Shown piece after piece: positions 13,645 to 21,873 of a DNA stretch of 35,079 nucleotides. Both the position numbers and the translations under genes were made by a program. Source of the stretch: Planctomycetota bacterium (GTDB taxonomy: Bacteria > Planctomycetota > SZUA-567 > H5-PLA8); NCBI GenBank assembly GCA_026184295.1, contig JAHCJK010000046.1, positions 1 through 35,079 of the forward strand, read 5' to 3'. A model generated the notes under the pieces. The model did no database searches and was not told the DNA's origin. It saw only the letters and a program-made list of their open reading frames with translations. How positions within the stretch are numbered: position 1 is the stretch's first letter; the number at the start of each line of letters is the position of its first letter.

Positions 13645-16600
13645 CTAGCGGGCGGTCTCGAAGCCGTTGAAGTAGGCCTTGTTGCGCAGGGCCTCGGCGC
13701 GCAGCTTTTCGAGCAGGGCCTGGACCCGTTCCGGCTGTTCGTCGGCCAGGTTCTTCATTTCCATCGGGTCCTGTTCGAGGTCGAAGAGCATGTAGGTGCC
13801 GGAGAGCCGGTCCACGGTGAGCTTATACCGGAAACGTTCGAGGATGCCCATCATGTTGAAGTGCGTGGTCATCACCACGTCGCGGTTGCGGAACTGCTCC
13901 GCCAGTGCCGCGCCTTTTTCGCCGCGCAGCGCCGGCGCCAGGCTGAGCCCGATGGGCGCGCGGTCTTTCTCGACGGGCGCGACGCGTTCGCAGCCGGCGA
14001 GTTCCACCAGCGTGGGCAGGACGTCGAACTGGAGCGTCTCGAGGTCGGAGCGGAGCCCCTTGGGAAACCCGGGGGCCTTGATGATGAGCGGGATGTGCAG
14101 GCTCTGTTCGTACAGGTGCGAGACGTAGTAGAGGTGCTCGTGTTCGTACCACTGGCAGCCGTGGTCGCCGATGATCACGAAGATCGTGTCGTCGTACAGG
14201 CCCTTCGCCTTCAGCCGTTCGACCAGCGCGCCGATCTGCCCGTCCATGCGCGTGACCGTGTGGTAGTAGCGGGCGCGGATGTCCGAGGAAGTGTTCTCGA
14301 GCTTGGCGTCTTTCTCGCACCAGGCCAGGTCGTCCTCGAAGCCGAGTTCCTTCAGGCGCTTGAGGCTCGAACGCTTCCACGGGAAATGCGTATCGGTCAT
14401 GTGCTCGGCCATGAAGAAGCGGTCGCCGGGCTTGAGCGAGTCGATGAAGCGCAGCAGGCGCTCGTTGCACTTGTCGCCGCGCATCACTTCGGCCTTTTCC
14501 TCGTCCTTCGACGGGATCGAATCGAAGTTCGGCTCCCAGTCCTTGGGGCGGTCGTCTTCGGGGCAGAAGAGCCGCGTGAACGGGCGTACCGACGGGTAGC
14601 ACCAGCGTTCGATGCCCGCGAGCGCCAGGACCTTGTGGAGGCCGTTGTGGCGGCTGTAGCGGTCCTTCAGCGAGAGCGACGATTCCTTCATCTCCTGCAC
14701 GCGCAGGAAACGCCCGGAGATCGTCGCGAACCAACCGTCCCACGTGCTGGGGTAGCAGCAGCGCGCGCGGGTGAAGATCGTGCCGTCGGCCGCGAGCGCA
14801 TCCAGGTGCGGCGTGGCGGGGCGGTCGAGCTTGCGCTGGCCGTAGGCCGAGATCGAACGCGGCGTGACGCCTTCCAGCCACAGGACCACCACGTTGGGGA
14901 AGGCCAGCGCGCGGGCCTCGTCCTTGACCGCGTACTCGTCCACCGGCTGGTCGGGACCCTTTTCGGCGGGCTTCTCGCCCTGCCCGCCCTTGACCGCCAC
15001 GGCGTCGCCGGGCTTGGCCAGGTACGGCGCGACGCGGCGGTCCACGAGCAGGTTGGCGTAGCCGTCGCGGTCGAAGTCCAGCATCCAGTGCAGGAACCCG
15101 ATCTCGAACTTGTGCCGCGAACTGTACTCGTACGTGCGCGCCAGCACGTTGCGGTTGACGCCCGTGTAGCCCCACAGCGGCCAGAGCGCCAGCAGGAGCA
15201 CCGCCAGGGCCGCGCCCAGGCCCAGCCGACCGCCCCAGCGGTAGGCCCACGAGGCCCCGCGCTCGAAGTTCCAGCCCAGGAAGATCCGCTGCACGCAGAG
15301 GTACCCCAGGCAGGCCACCGAGAGCGAAAGGACCACGCGCAGGCAGGGGAAGATCCCCGCTTTGACCATGTCGCGCCAGTCGTCGAAGGTGTAGTGCTTC
15401 TCGAAGTAGACCAGCCGGTTGAAGAGCAGCGCCAGCAGGGCGCCGGCGCAGAGCATCAGGCCCAGGTAATGCAGGCGCGCGAAGCGCGGGCGCAGCGCGC
15501 GCAGCAGCGGGTAGACCGGGCAGAGGAAGAAGGCCAGGAAGGCGTATTCCGAGCGGCGCACGCGCAGGTCGCCGAAGAGGAAGCCTTCGCCCGGGTAGTT
15601 CGCGCGCTGCTGGTCGAAGTCCATCTTCATCAGCGTCAGGCTGACGAAGATGAGCGGCATCAGCGCCGAGGCCGTGAGCAGCAGGAGGCCGGCGGGCATG
15701 ATCCAGGCGCCTTCCTCGCTGATCTCGGGGTAGAGCTTCACCTGCCACGGGGCCATCAGCACCAGCGACCAGGCCGCGGCTCCGGCGAGCGCATGCCAGC
15801 GGCAGTCGGCCGAGGCCAGCCCCAGCCCGTAGCGCGGGCCCTGCCGGGCCAGCACGCGAAAGATCGCGTAGAGCAGGCAGCAGCAGAGGCTCACGATGGA
15901 CGCGAAGAGCACCGAGGTGGAATAGAGCACCAGGTCGGCCTGGACGTGTTCGCCCGGCTGGAAGAAGGGCGCGTAGTTGTAGCCGCCGTTGGCTTTGGAG
16001 TTCCAGAACTTGAGGTGTTCGAGGAAGGCGTACAGGAAGACCGTGGCCGTGCTGACCAGGTAGACCCAGGCGACGCGGAAGTGGATGCGGTCGCGGGACT
16101 CGGGAGGGTCCTCGTTCAGGCGCAGGCCTCGGGCCAGGCCTTCCAGCGAGAGGACGAAGAAGACCGAGGCCAGCAGCGTGCAGGAGATCGCGACCCAGGC
16201 GAGCTTGGCCGGCGGGTGCAGGTCCGGGCGCGCGGCGCCTTCCGGAATCGTGTAGCGCAGGGTGTACAGGCCCAGCGAGACCGAGGCGGAGACCAGCGCA
16301 AGGAGCACGTTGCCGCGGCGGGTAGCGGAGATTTCGTCCCAGAGGAGCAGAACGAAGAGCAGCGCGGCGCCGCCGCAGAGGCCCATGGCCAGGTACAGGC
16401 GCCCGTAGTTCTGGTCCACGGCGTCGAGCAGCGCGAAGTTTTCGATGTGGATCAGGTTGGTGGCGGCGGCGGAGGTCTTCACGCAGCCGAAGGCGAAGAG
16501 CAGGGCGTAAAAGCAGACGAAGCCGAACCAGGCCAGGGCCACGTAATACCAGGCGACCGATTGGGATACCAGTTCGCGGAGCTTGGAACCAAGACCATCC

Positions 16601-16650
16601 ATACGGACACCAGCCACCCCGGCTGCCTTCTTAAACGACGCAGAACCCAC
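13645..16650 (-). CDS. Large membrane protein with C-terminal sulfatase/alkaline phosphatase-superfamily domain
   Basis: The N-terminal half (about 30-540) has roughly ten to twelve hydrophobic helices. A sulfatase-superfamily domain follows (about 585-985): NVVVLWLEGVTPRSISAYG with the first metal site, CCYPSTWDGWFATISGR, and FVIIGDHGCQWYEHEH (~822) with the D-H metal ligands, then HIPLIIKAPGFPKG. C632-Y-P-S-T636 matches CxPS of the formylglycine motif, but the usual arginine is threonine. The architecture also recalls phosphoglycerol or phosphoethanolamine transferases, so lipid or glycan modification at the outer membrane face is as likely as sulfate hydrolysis. A GTG start (16650) has no ribosome-binding site; ATG at 16602 is an alternative. 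It is upstream of rlmI by 23 bases. Confidence 0.85.
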   Translation of the reverse strand: MGSASFKKAAGVAGVRMDGLGSKLRELVSQSVAWYYVALAWFGFVCFYALLFAFGCVKTSAAATNLIHIENFALLDAVDQNYGRLYLAMGLCGGAALLFVLLLWDEISATRRGNVLLALVSASVSLGLYTLRYTIPEGAARPDLHPPAKLAWVAISCTLLASVFFVLSLEGLARGLRLNEDPPESRDRIHFRVAWVYLVSTATVFLYAFLEHLKFWNSKANGGYNYAPFFQPGEHVQADLVLYSTSVLFASIVSLCCCLLYAIFRVLARQGPRYGLGLASADCRWHALAGAAAWSLVLMAPWQVKLYPEISEEGAWIMPAGLLLLTASALMPLIFVSLTLMKMDFDQQRANYPGEGFLFGDLRVRRSEYAFLAFFLCPVYPLLRALRPRFARLHYLGLMLCAGALLALLFNRLVYFEKHYTFDDWRDMVKAGIFPCLRVVLSLSVACLGYLCVQRIFLGWNFERGASWAYRWGGRLGLGAALAVLLLALWPLWGYTGVNRNVLARTYEYSSRHKFEIGFLHWMLDFDRDGYANLLVDRRVAPYLAKPGDAVAVKGGQGEKPAEKGPDQPVDEYAVKDEARALAFPNVVVLWLEGVTPRSISAYGQRKLDRPATPHLDALAADGTIFTRARCCYPSTWDGWFATISGRFLRVQEMKESSLSLKDRYSRHNGLHKVLALAGIERWCYPSVRPFTRLFCPEDDRPKDWEPNFDSIPSKDEEKAEVMRGDKCNERLLRFIDSLKPGDRFFMAEHMTDTHFPWKRSSLKRLKELGFEDDLAWCEKDAKLENTSSDIRARYYHTVTRMDGQIGALVERLKAKGLYDDTIFVIIGDHGCQWYEHEHLYYVSHLYEQSLHIPLIIKAPGFPKGLRSDLETLQFDVLPTLVELAGCERVAPVEKDRAPIGLSLAPALRGEKGAALAEQFRNRDVVMTTHFNMMGILERFRYKLTVDRLSGTYMLFDLEQDPMEMKNLADEQPERVQALLEKLRAEALRNKAYFNGFETAR

Positions 16651-16669
16651 CGCATTCTAATCGGGAATT

Positions 16670-16704
16670 AAAAAAAGGAAGGGAGCCCTTCTGGGCTCCC
16701 TTCC
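16670..16704 (-). terminator. Rho-independent terminator of the small lipoprotein gene
   Basis: Read on the minus strand, a perfect 12-bp stem GGAAGGGAGCCC/GGGCTCCCTTCC with a four-base loop (16704-16677) is followed by seven T residues. It lies 35 bases past the lipoprotein stop and immediately before the sulfatase start, leaving almost no room for an independent sulfatase promoter. Confidence 0.88.
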
Positions 16705-16738
16705 CGAGGTCCTGCGATACGGCGCGGTCAGAACGAGA

Positions 16739-16966
16739 CTACTTCTTCTCTTCGACCGACTTGACCGCCTCTTCGACCTTCTTCGCGCCTTCCTCAACCT
16801 TCTTGGCGCCTTCTTCAACCTTCTTCTCGACTTCGGACTTCTTCTCTTCGACCGTCTTGTCCGTCGGCTTGGTGGGCTCGGCGGGCTTCTTATCGCCGCC
16901 GCCACAACCAACCAGCCCGACCGCCAGGACGCCGGCCGCCATCATGCCAAACAGCTTGCGCATCAT
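16739..16966 (-). CDS. Small Lpp-like lipoprotein with heptad repeats
   Basis: A 75-aa lipoprotein precursor. The signal MMRKLFGMMAAGVLAVGLVG ends in the lipobox LVGC (C21), followed by GGGDKKPAEPTKP. The rest is a charged helix with a 7-residue repeat, KKVEEGA-KKVEEGA-KKVEEAV-KSVEEKK, encoded by 21-base DNA repeats. The form resembles Braun-type lipoproteins, but the C-terminus is VEEKK rather than the classical YRK. AGGAGG lies 8 nt before the ATG at 16966, so the longer 94-aa frame is not used. Probably an abundant envelope protein, given its own promoter and strong terminator; no homology is claimed. Confidence 0.82.
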   Translation of the reverse strand: MMRKLFGMMAAGVLAVGLVGCGGGDKKPAEPTKPTDKTVEEKKSEVEKKVEEGAKKVEEGAKKVEEAVKSVEEKK

Positions 16967-17077
16967 ACCATTCTCCTCCTGAACAGGCGTCCTGACCACA
17001 CGACCGGCGCGGTCACATGCCACGCCGTGGCCTGAAACCGTGCGGAAAGGACTTCATGAGCTATGAAAGCACTGGTT

Positions 17078-17105
17078 ATCATGTAGAGGACCCCTGGGTT
17101 GTCAA
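17078..17105 (-). promoter_or_regulatory. Candidate sigma-70 promoter of the lipoprotein gene
   Basis: On the minus strand a perfect TTGACA (17105-17100) is followed after 16 nt by CATGAT (17083-17078, 4/6). Transcription from near 17071 would give a leader of about 105 nt before the lipoprotein ATG. Confidence 0.5.
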
Positions 17106-17143
17106 CCCCAAATCGAATCCAGGCAACGACCTGCGTTTCCTTT

Positions 17144-17172
17144 TTGTCGTGGAATCCTCATCAAGTTAATAT
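17144..17172 (+). promoter_or_regulatory. Candidate sigma-70 promoter of the histidine kinase gene
   Basis: TTGTCG (4/6) is separated by 17 nt from TAATAT (4/6) in an AT-rich island. A hairpin (GAGCCCCCCTCGGGGATGCTC, within 17211-17232) lies in the predicted leader before the kinase start at 17272. It faces away from the lipoprotein promoter, so the two share a divergent control region. Confidence 0.4.
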
Positions 17173-17271
17173 ATTCAAAGAACTTAGCTTTGCCTTTCGG
17201 CGTTTGTAGTAGGAGCCCCCCTCGGGGATGCTCATGTGCACCTGAGCGTCCGGGGTAGCAAAGGAACCTCC

Positions 17272-18723
17272 ATGCGCGGCATCGGGCTCGCCACCAAGAT
17301 CACCGTGCCCTTCGTGCTGCTCTTCGGCATCCTGCTTGTCCTTTTGGGCATTGTACTTACGCGCGAAATCTTCCGCGAAATCCAGGCCCGCGTCGAACGC
17401 GAACAGACCTTCGTCCTCGCCGTCGCCAGCGACCCCCGCATGCCGCGCGGCGAGGCCTCCCTGCGCGCGATCAAAAAGAGTTCCGAGGGCGGCGAAGACG
17501 ACCGCGGGGCCGCCATGGTGGTCTTCGAAGAACGGTCTTCCCCCATGACCACCTTGGACTTACAGAATCGCTCCGACGCCGCGCTGCTCCAGGATTTAAG
17601 CACCGCCGTCCAGGACCCCAGCCGCTTTCCGGGCCTGCGCGGCGAGAACGCCGGCGCGCGGATCGAGTCCACTTTCTACAAACTGGCCGGTCAGAATTAC
17701 CTCGTGCTCTACATCACCCGCCCCGGCCGCCTGCCGGGCGAACCGCTGCGCGACTACTTCCTCATCTATCCGCAGGCCAACATCGACGCGATCCAGAAGC
17801 GCGCGCTGACCCGCATCGCCACCTTTGCGGCCCTCGGCATCCTGCTCGCCGCGCTCCTCGGCCGCCTGGTCGCCCACTGGATCACCCGCCCGGTCAAGCG
17901 CCTGGCCACCGCCGCCGGCCGGCTGGCCTCCGGCGGCCTGAACGAACCCTTCGAACAGGGCAGCGAGTCCGCCCGCGACGAGATCGGCGAACTGGCCCGG
18001 TCCTTCGGGCTGATGGTCGAGAGCCTGCGGCGTTCGCAGAACGAGCTGGTCAAGGCCGAACGCCTGGCCGCGACCGGAAAACTGGCCGCGTCCGTCGCTC
18101 ACGAGATTCGCAACCCGCTGACGAGCCTGCGCATGACCGTGCAGATGCTTGCCGAGAAGGCCGAGAAGAAGGGCGATACCGCCGACCGCGAGGCCTACCA
18201 GGTGATCCTGGGCGAGATCGACCGCCTGGCGCTCTCCGTCGAGGAACTCCTGACCTTCGCCCGCCCCCGCCCGGCCATGCGCGCGCCCACCGACCTGAAC
18301 AAGCTCGTCTCGGACACGGTCAAGTTCCTCTCCCGGCAGCTCCAGCACGCCCGCGTGAGCGCCAGGACCGAACTCGAGCCCGCCCTCCCGCCCGATCATC
18401 CGCTGGACGGGAACAAGGTCCGGCAGCTCCTGGTCAACCTGGTGCTGAACGCGATGCAGGCGATCGTCCGCGAAGGGACGGTCACGATCCGCACGCGCTG
18501 GGACGCGGAGAAGAAGGTCGCGTCGCTGGAAGTCGCGGACACCGGACACGGCATCCCCGAAGAGATTCGCGAGAAGGTCTTCGATCCGTTCGTGAGCACC
18601 AAGCCCGGCGGCGGCGGCCTGGGCCTGGCCATCGCCAAGCAGATCGCCGAAGAACACGAAGGCACCATCCGCTTCGAGACCGGCAAGACCGGGACGACCT
18701 TTTACGTCCGCCTGCCCGGGTGA
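17272..18723 (+). CDS. Orphan membrane sensor histidine kinase
   Basis: A 483-aa two-component sensor. TM1 (about 11-30), an extracytoplasmic sensor of ~150 residues (35-178), TM2 (about 182-203), HAMP (200-252), HisKA with phospho-acceptor H277 in [17 protein letters not shown], and HATPase_c with N-box [11 protein letters not shown]1 [11 protein letters not shown]-box DPFVSTK and G2 [11 protein letters not shown]. The HEIRNPL motif and compact ATPase resemble NtrB/AtoS-type kinases, which usually pair with sigma-54 activators. No response regulator is adjacent. AAAGGAA precedes the ATG at 17272; the frame's earlier ATG (17236) lacks a ribosome-binding site. Confidence 0.9.
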   Translation: MRGIGLATKITVPFVLLFGILLVLLGIVLTREIFREIQARVEREQTFVLAVASDPRMPRGEASLRAIKKSSEGGEDDRGAAMVVFEERSSPMTTLDLQNRSDAALLQDLSTAVQDPSRFPGLRGENAGARIESTFYKLAGQNYLVLYITRPGRLPGEPLRDYFLIYPQANIDAIQKRALTRIATFAALGILLAALLGRLVAHWITRPVKRLATAAGRLASGGLNEPFEQGSESARDEIGELARSFGLMVESLRRSQNELVKAERLAATGKLAASVAHEIRNPLTSLRMTVQMLAEKAEKKGDTADREAYQVILGEIDRLALSVEELLTFARPRPAMRAPTDLNKLVSDTVKFLSRQLQHARVSARTELEPALPPDHPLDGNKVRQLLVNLVLNAMQAIVREGTVTIRTRWDAEKKVASLEVADTGHGIPEEIREKVFDPFVSTKPGGGGLGLAIAKQIAEEHEGTIRFETGKTGTTFYVRLPG

Positions 18724-18833
18724 TTTCCATCCCCTCGCGAGGCCGCCGGGCCCTTCGTCCTGCACTTGGCGGTGAGCGGCGGGGAATTAGAACATCCGGG
18801 ACCGCCTTCCTTCTTCCCCGTTAAGGAGACACC

Positions 18834-19874
18834 ATGTCATCCGCCGTGCGTTGCGCCGTCGTCGGACTCGGGATGGGCTCGGGGCACGCCAAGGGCTACC
18901 TCGAATGCCCCGACGCGAAGCTCGTCGCGGTCTGCGACCTCGACCCGAAGCGACTCGAGAAGTTCAAAGACAGCGTGCCGGCCGGCGGCATGTACAGCGA
19001 CCATAAAAAGATGCTCAAGGAGGTGAAGCCGGACCTCGTCAGCGTCGCGCTCCCGAACTTTCTGCACGCGCCGATCAGCATCGACGCGCTGAAGGCGGGC
19101 GCGCATGTCCTGTGCGAAAAGCCGATGGCGATGACGGTCAAGCAGGCCGAAGGCATGCTGCGCGTCGCCGAAAAGGCCAGGCGCAAGCTCGGCATCAACC
19201 TGTCCTACCGGTTCACCGGCCCCGCGCGCGCGCTGAAGGACCTCGCCGACACCGGTTTTCTGGGCCAGGCGTACCACGCGCACACGCGCTGGACGCGGCG
19301 CGACGGCTTTCCGGGCTTCGGCGGTTGGTTCGGGCAGAAGAAGCTGAGCGGCGGCGGGCCGCTGATCGACCTGGGCGTGCACCGCATCGACATGGCCATC
19401 TGGCTGATGGGTTCGCCCGAGCCGGTCTCGGTGAGCGGCAGCGCGCACTACCGGGTCGGCGTGCCGCGCGCGAAGAAGGTGGGCAAGGCCTACGACTGCG
19501 AGGACCTCGCGGCGGGCTACATCCGCTTCAAGAACGGCGCGTCGCTCGTCTTCGAGATCTCCTGGGGCAACCACCAGGCCACGCGCGAAAAGATGGGCAC
19601 CGAAGTGATCGGGACCCAGGGCGCGCTGGTCCACCGCAACGAAGGCGAAGGCTACGACTTCGTCGGCGAGTACTTCCACGAAGTGAACGGGCACAAGCTG
19701 AACGGGCGCGTGCATTCGCCCAGCGGCGCGATCGCGAACGCGTACGTCGAGATGGTGCGCGCCGTGAAGAACGACACGAAGCCGCTCGCCGACGGCCACG
19801 ACGGCCTGCGCATCCAGAAGATCCTGAACGGCCTGTACAAGAGCGCCGAGATCGGGCGCGAAGTCCGGCTGTAA
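18834..19874 (+). CDS. Gfo/Idh/MocA-family NAD(P)-dependent oxidoreductase
   Basis: The N-terminal Rossmann domain shows AVVGLGMGSGHAKGYL (8-23) and VAVCDLDP (31-38). The conserved CEKPMAMT (94-101) carries catalytic K96, and GGPLIDLGVHRIDMAIWLMG (174-193) carries the D179/H183 pair. These enzymes oxidise or reduce hydroxyl groups on sugars or inositols. Length (346 aa) is typical. AAGGAG is about 5 nt before the ATG. It is cytosolic, as no signal peptide is present. The substrate is not deducible. The gene follows the histidine kinase by 110 bases and may be a separate unit. Confidence 0.9.
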   Translation: MSSAVRCAVVGLGMGSGHAKGYLECPDAKLVAVCDLDPKRLEKFKDSVPAGGMYSDHKKMLKEVKPDLVSVALPNFLHAPISIDALKAGAHVLCEKPMAMTVKQAEGMLRVAEKARRKLGINLSYRFTGPARALKDLADTGFLGQAYHAHTRWTRRDGFPGFGGWFGQKKLSGGGPLIDLGVHRIDMAIWLMGSPEPVSVSGSAHYRVGVPRAKKVGKAYDCEDLAAGYIRFKNGASLVFEISWGNHQATREKMGTEVIGTQGALVHRNEGEGYDFVGEYFHEVNGHKLNGRVHSPSGAIANAYVEMVRAVKNDTKPLADGHDGLRIQKILNGLYKSAEIGREVRL

Positions 19875-19946
19875 GTCGGGATCGGCATGCGAACATCTTG
19901 GCGCGCGTGAACCATTCGGCGCGCGGCCAGCGTGCCGCCGCCGTTT

Positions 19947-20070
19947 GTAGCGCCGGCCTCTGGCCGGCTGTATCGCCGGCGTCCCGCCGGCACAGGATGC
20001 GCTGAAAGCTCTCCCCTTCGATTTGCCGGCGAGGACGCCGGCGACACTGCCGGCCAGAGGCCGGCGCTAC
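19947..20070. repeat. Family B 124-bp double-hairpin element, copy 2
   Basis: It has the same termini (GTAGCGCCGG...CCGGCGCTAC) and the same length as the copy at 3607. The left arm has GCCTCTGGCC where copy 1 has GCGTCCTCGCC, and the matching right-arm positions differ compensatorily (CCAGAGG versus CCGGAGG). The central ~30 bases are unrelated. Confidence 0.75.
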
Positions 20071-20091
20071 GTCGCTGGCCGCGCTGCGTGA

Positions 20092-20153
20092 TCGGCAGGA
20101 TTGGGGGTGCCGCAAGCTGCTCGGTCGGCAGGTTTTGGGGTGCCGCAAGCTGC
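20092..20153. repeat. 33-base-period tandem duplication
   Basis: Two 29-base units beginning TCGGCAGG and ending GCCGCAAGCTGC start at 20092 and 20125. They differ only at a few central positions (ATTGGGGG versus TTTTGGGG). The array abuts a reverse family A palindrome. Confidence 0.65.
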
Positions 20154-20162
20154 TTCGCGACC

Positions 20163-20190
20163 CGGACAGGCGGGACGCCTGTCCCACATA
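20163..20190. repeat. Family A palindrome copy 10 (reverse orientation)
   Basis: The core GGACAGGCG-GGA-CGCCTGTCC is followed by CACATA. It lies between the tandem duplication and the 3' end of the polytopic membrane protein gene. Confidence 0.8.
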
Positions 20191-20296
20191 CAGAGCGGCG
20201 TTTGCTCGCTCGGCGGCCCGATGGGGCTTGTTTGTTCGGTCGGCGCGCGGCCAGCGCGCCGCGGCCGTATCGTCCACTGGGCAGGGCTCAGCGACT

Positions 20297-21820
20297 TCAT
20301 GCCGGCGTACGCGGCTCGTTCGCGCGGGCCAGCGCCTGCTCCGCGGCGGCGACGCTCAGGCGCGTCTCGCGCAGGATCGCCAGGCACCAGAGCGGAAGAT
20401 AGAGGATGATCAGCGCGGCGCAAAAATCCGAGGTTACCGTCTGCATCACGTCGGTCCATGTTAAGGCAAAGGCCAGCGACAAGTTGAGGATGCTGAGGAA
20501 GCAATCGTAGGAAAAGATCGCGCATCCCACGAGGCCCGTGAGGAGCAGCCAGAACGCGAGGTGGCCGTTGACGCCGGTCCAGAACGAGCCGGGCTGCGCC
20601 TCCAGCAGCGTCTCCTGCGCGCGGCGCCAGCGCGCCAGTTCGATCGCCAGCCGCCCCAGGAACAGCGCCAGGCTGCCCGACACAAGGCAAACGCCGCTGA
20701 GCATGAGCACGAATTCCGCGTCCAGGTAGTTTCGCATCTGGTACGCGCAAAGGATCATCCACCCTGACCCGGACAGACAGTACAGGACCGGCAGGTACGC
20801 CACGGCCATAAGCAACGGGTCGCGGCGGTGCTGGGTCTCTTCGGCGTCGTGCCACGCGCGCATGCTCGCGGCCAGGTTTCTCAGGAGCAGCAGCGCGGCC
20901 AGGCCCACGGCGAAAAAGCCGCCGAGCCAGATCACTCCCCACGCGGCATTGAACGCTCCGTATCGGCGCGTGCGGTCCAGGATCATAACCACCAGCACGA
21001 GCAAGCCCGCCAGCAGCGGGAGCCACAGCAGGGTCGAGCCGTTCCAGGCGCGGGGCGGAGGCAGGTCGTTCAGGCCGCGCAGCCTTGCCGCCCACTGCAC
21101 TTGACGCCACAGGAGCAGGCGCAGGTTTTCGGCGCTGAAAGCCGCCAGCAGCCCGGCCGCGATCGTCACCACGCCGGCCCCGGCGCGGAACCCGTTCTCC
21201 GTATTCAGTCCATCGGTCATCAGGTAAAGGCCCACCATGCCGCCCAGGCTCGCGGGGGGCAGGATGTACAGCAGGGAGGTGCCGCGCAGCGGCGCGAGCG
21301 GGCTCTTGACGCGCCCCCGCTGCCAGGCCAGCGCGCCGTGGAGTCCGTCCAGGCGGAGGAGGTCCCAGATGGTCCGCAGCACCATCGCGCCGGCCAGAAA
21401 ACAGAAGACCGAACCCAGGCAGCCCAGGCTGACGCCTGTATTGAGGTCCCAGCGGATCAGCCGCGTGAAGGGCTCGTAGCCGGCCATCGCCAGCCCGGCC
21501 AGGCCCGTCAGAAACGCCAGGATGCCCGCGGCCCGCAGGTAGCCGTAGGCCGGTGGGACCGGTTCGGCCACGCGGTCGGCGGCTTGGGACGAAGCCTGCT
21601 GTTCCGCGTTCGAAGACGGTGCCGCGCCCGAAGGCGCGAAGCGCTTCCCGCAGTTGAGGCACAGGATGCGCCCGTCCGCGCCGGGTTCGGCGCGCTGCAA
21701 CCCTGCTCCGCAGTGCGGGCATTCGGCCGCGCCGGATGCGGCGGCGGGCACGGCCGGAGGTTCCTGATTCAAAAGGAGTTCCACATCGCTAGGGTTTTGA
21801 CTGGCCTGCCCAACCGGCAT
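20297..21820 (-). CDS. Polytopic membrane protein with N-terminal zinc ribbon
   Basis: A 507-aa protein of unknown function. The N-terminus is cytosolic and carries a zinc ribbon, CPHC (34-37) and CLNC (54-57), followed by a flexible A/S/P-rich linker (to about 90). About ten to eleven hydrophobic helices fill the rest. The C-terminal third contains short polar loops with RRAQETLLEAQPGSFW and ends ARANEPRTPA. It resembles the zinc_ribbon-plus-membrane architecture of uncharacterised planctomycetal proteins, but I recognise no named family. The ATG at 21820 has only a weak ribosome-binding site. It is divergent from the M15 peptidase, with a 53-base gap. Confidence 0.7.
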   Translation of the reverse strand: MPVGQASQNPSDVELLLNQEPPAVPAAASGAAECPHCGAGLQRAEPGADGRILCLNCGKRFAPSGAAPSSNAEQQASSQAADRVAEPVPPAYGYLRAAGILAFLTGLAGLAMAGYEPFTRLIRWDLNTGVSLGCLGSVFCFLAGAMVLRTIWDLLRLDGLHGALAWQRGRVKSPLAPLRGTSLLYILPPASLGGMVGLYLMTDGLNTENGFRAGAGVVTIAAGLLAAFSAENLRLLLWRQVQWAARLRGLNDLPPPRAWNGSTLLWLPLLAGLLVLVVMILDRTRRYGAFNAAWGVIWLGGFFAVGLAALLLLRNLAASMRAWHDAEETQHRRDPLLMAVAYLPVLYCLSGSGWMILCAYQMRNYLDAEFVLMLSGVCLVSGSLALFLGRLAIELARWRRAQETLLEAQPGSFWTGVNGHLAFWLLLTGLVGCAIFSYDCFLSILNLSLAFALTWTDVMQTVTSDFCAALIILYLPLWCLAILRETRLSVAAAEQALARANEPRTPA

Positions 21821-21873
21821 GGACGATACCCCACTCAGGGTCGTGCACCGCGAAAAATCGAAGACGCGTACTC

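Larger units (their letters stand above)
19875..20296. other. Intergenic spacer with three repeat types
   Basis: The spacer lies between convergent genes. It contains the second family B element, a 33-base tandem duplication and a reverse family A palindrome, all listed separately. Two near-copies of GGTCGGCGCGCGGCCAGCG-type sequence flank the block (about 19916 and 20237). No gene is seen. Confidence 0.6.

Noticed and set aside
13633..16671. A 1012-residue plus-strand open frame opposite the sulfatase gene
   Set aside because: It is the antisense shadow of a strongly supported minus-strand gene with catalytic motifs. Its translation is H/V/A/E/R-rich without domain motifs, as expected for GC-rich antisense frames.
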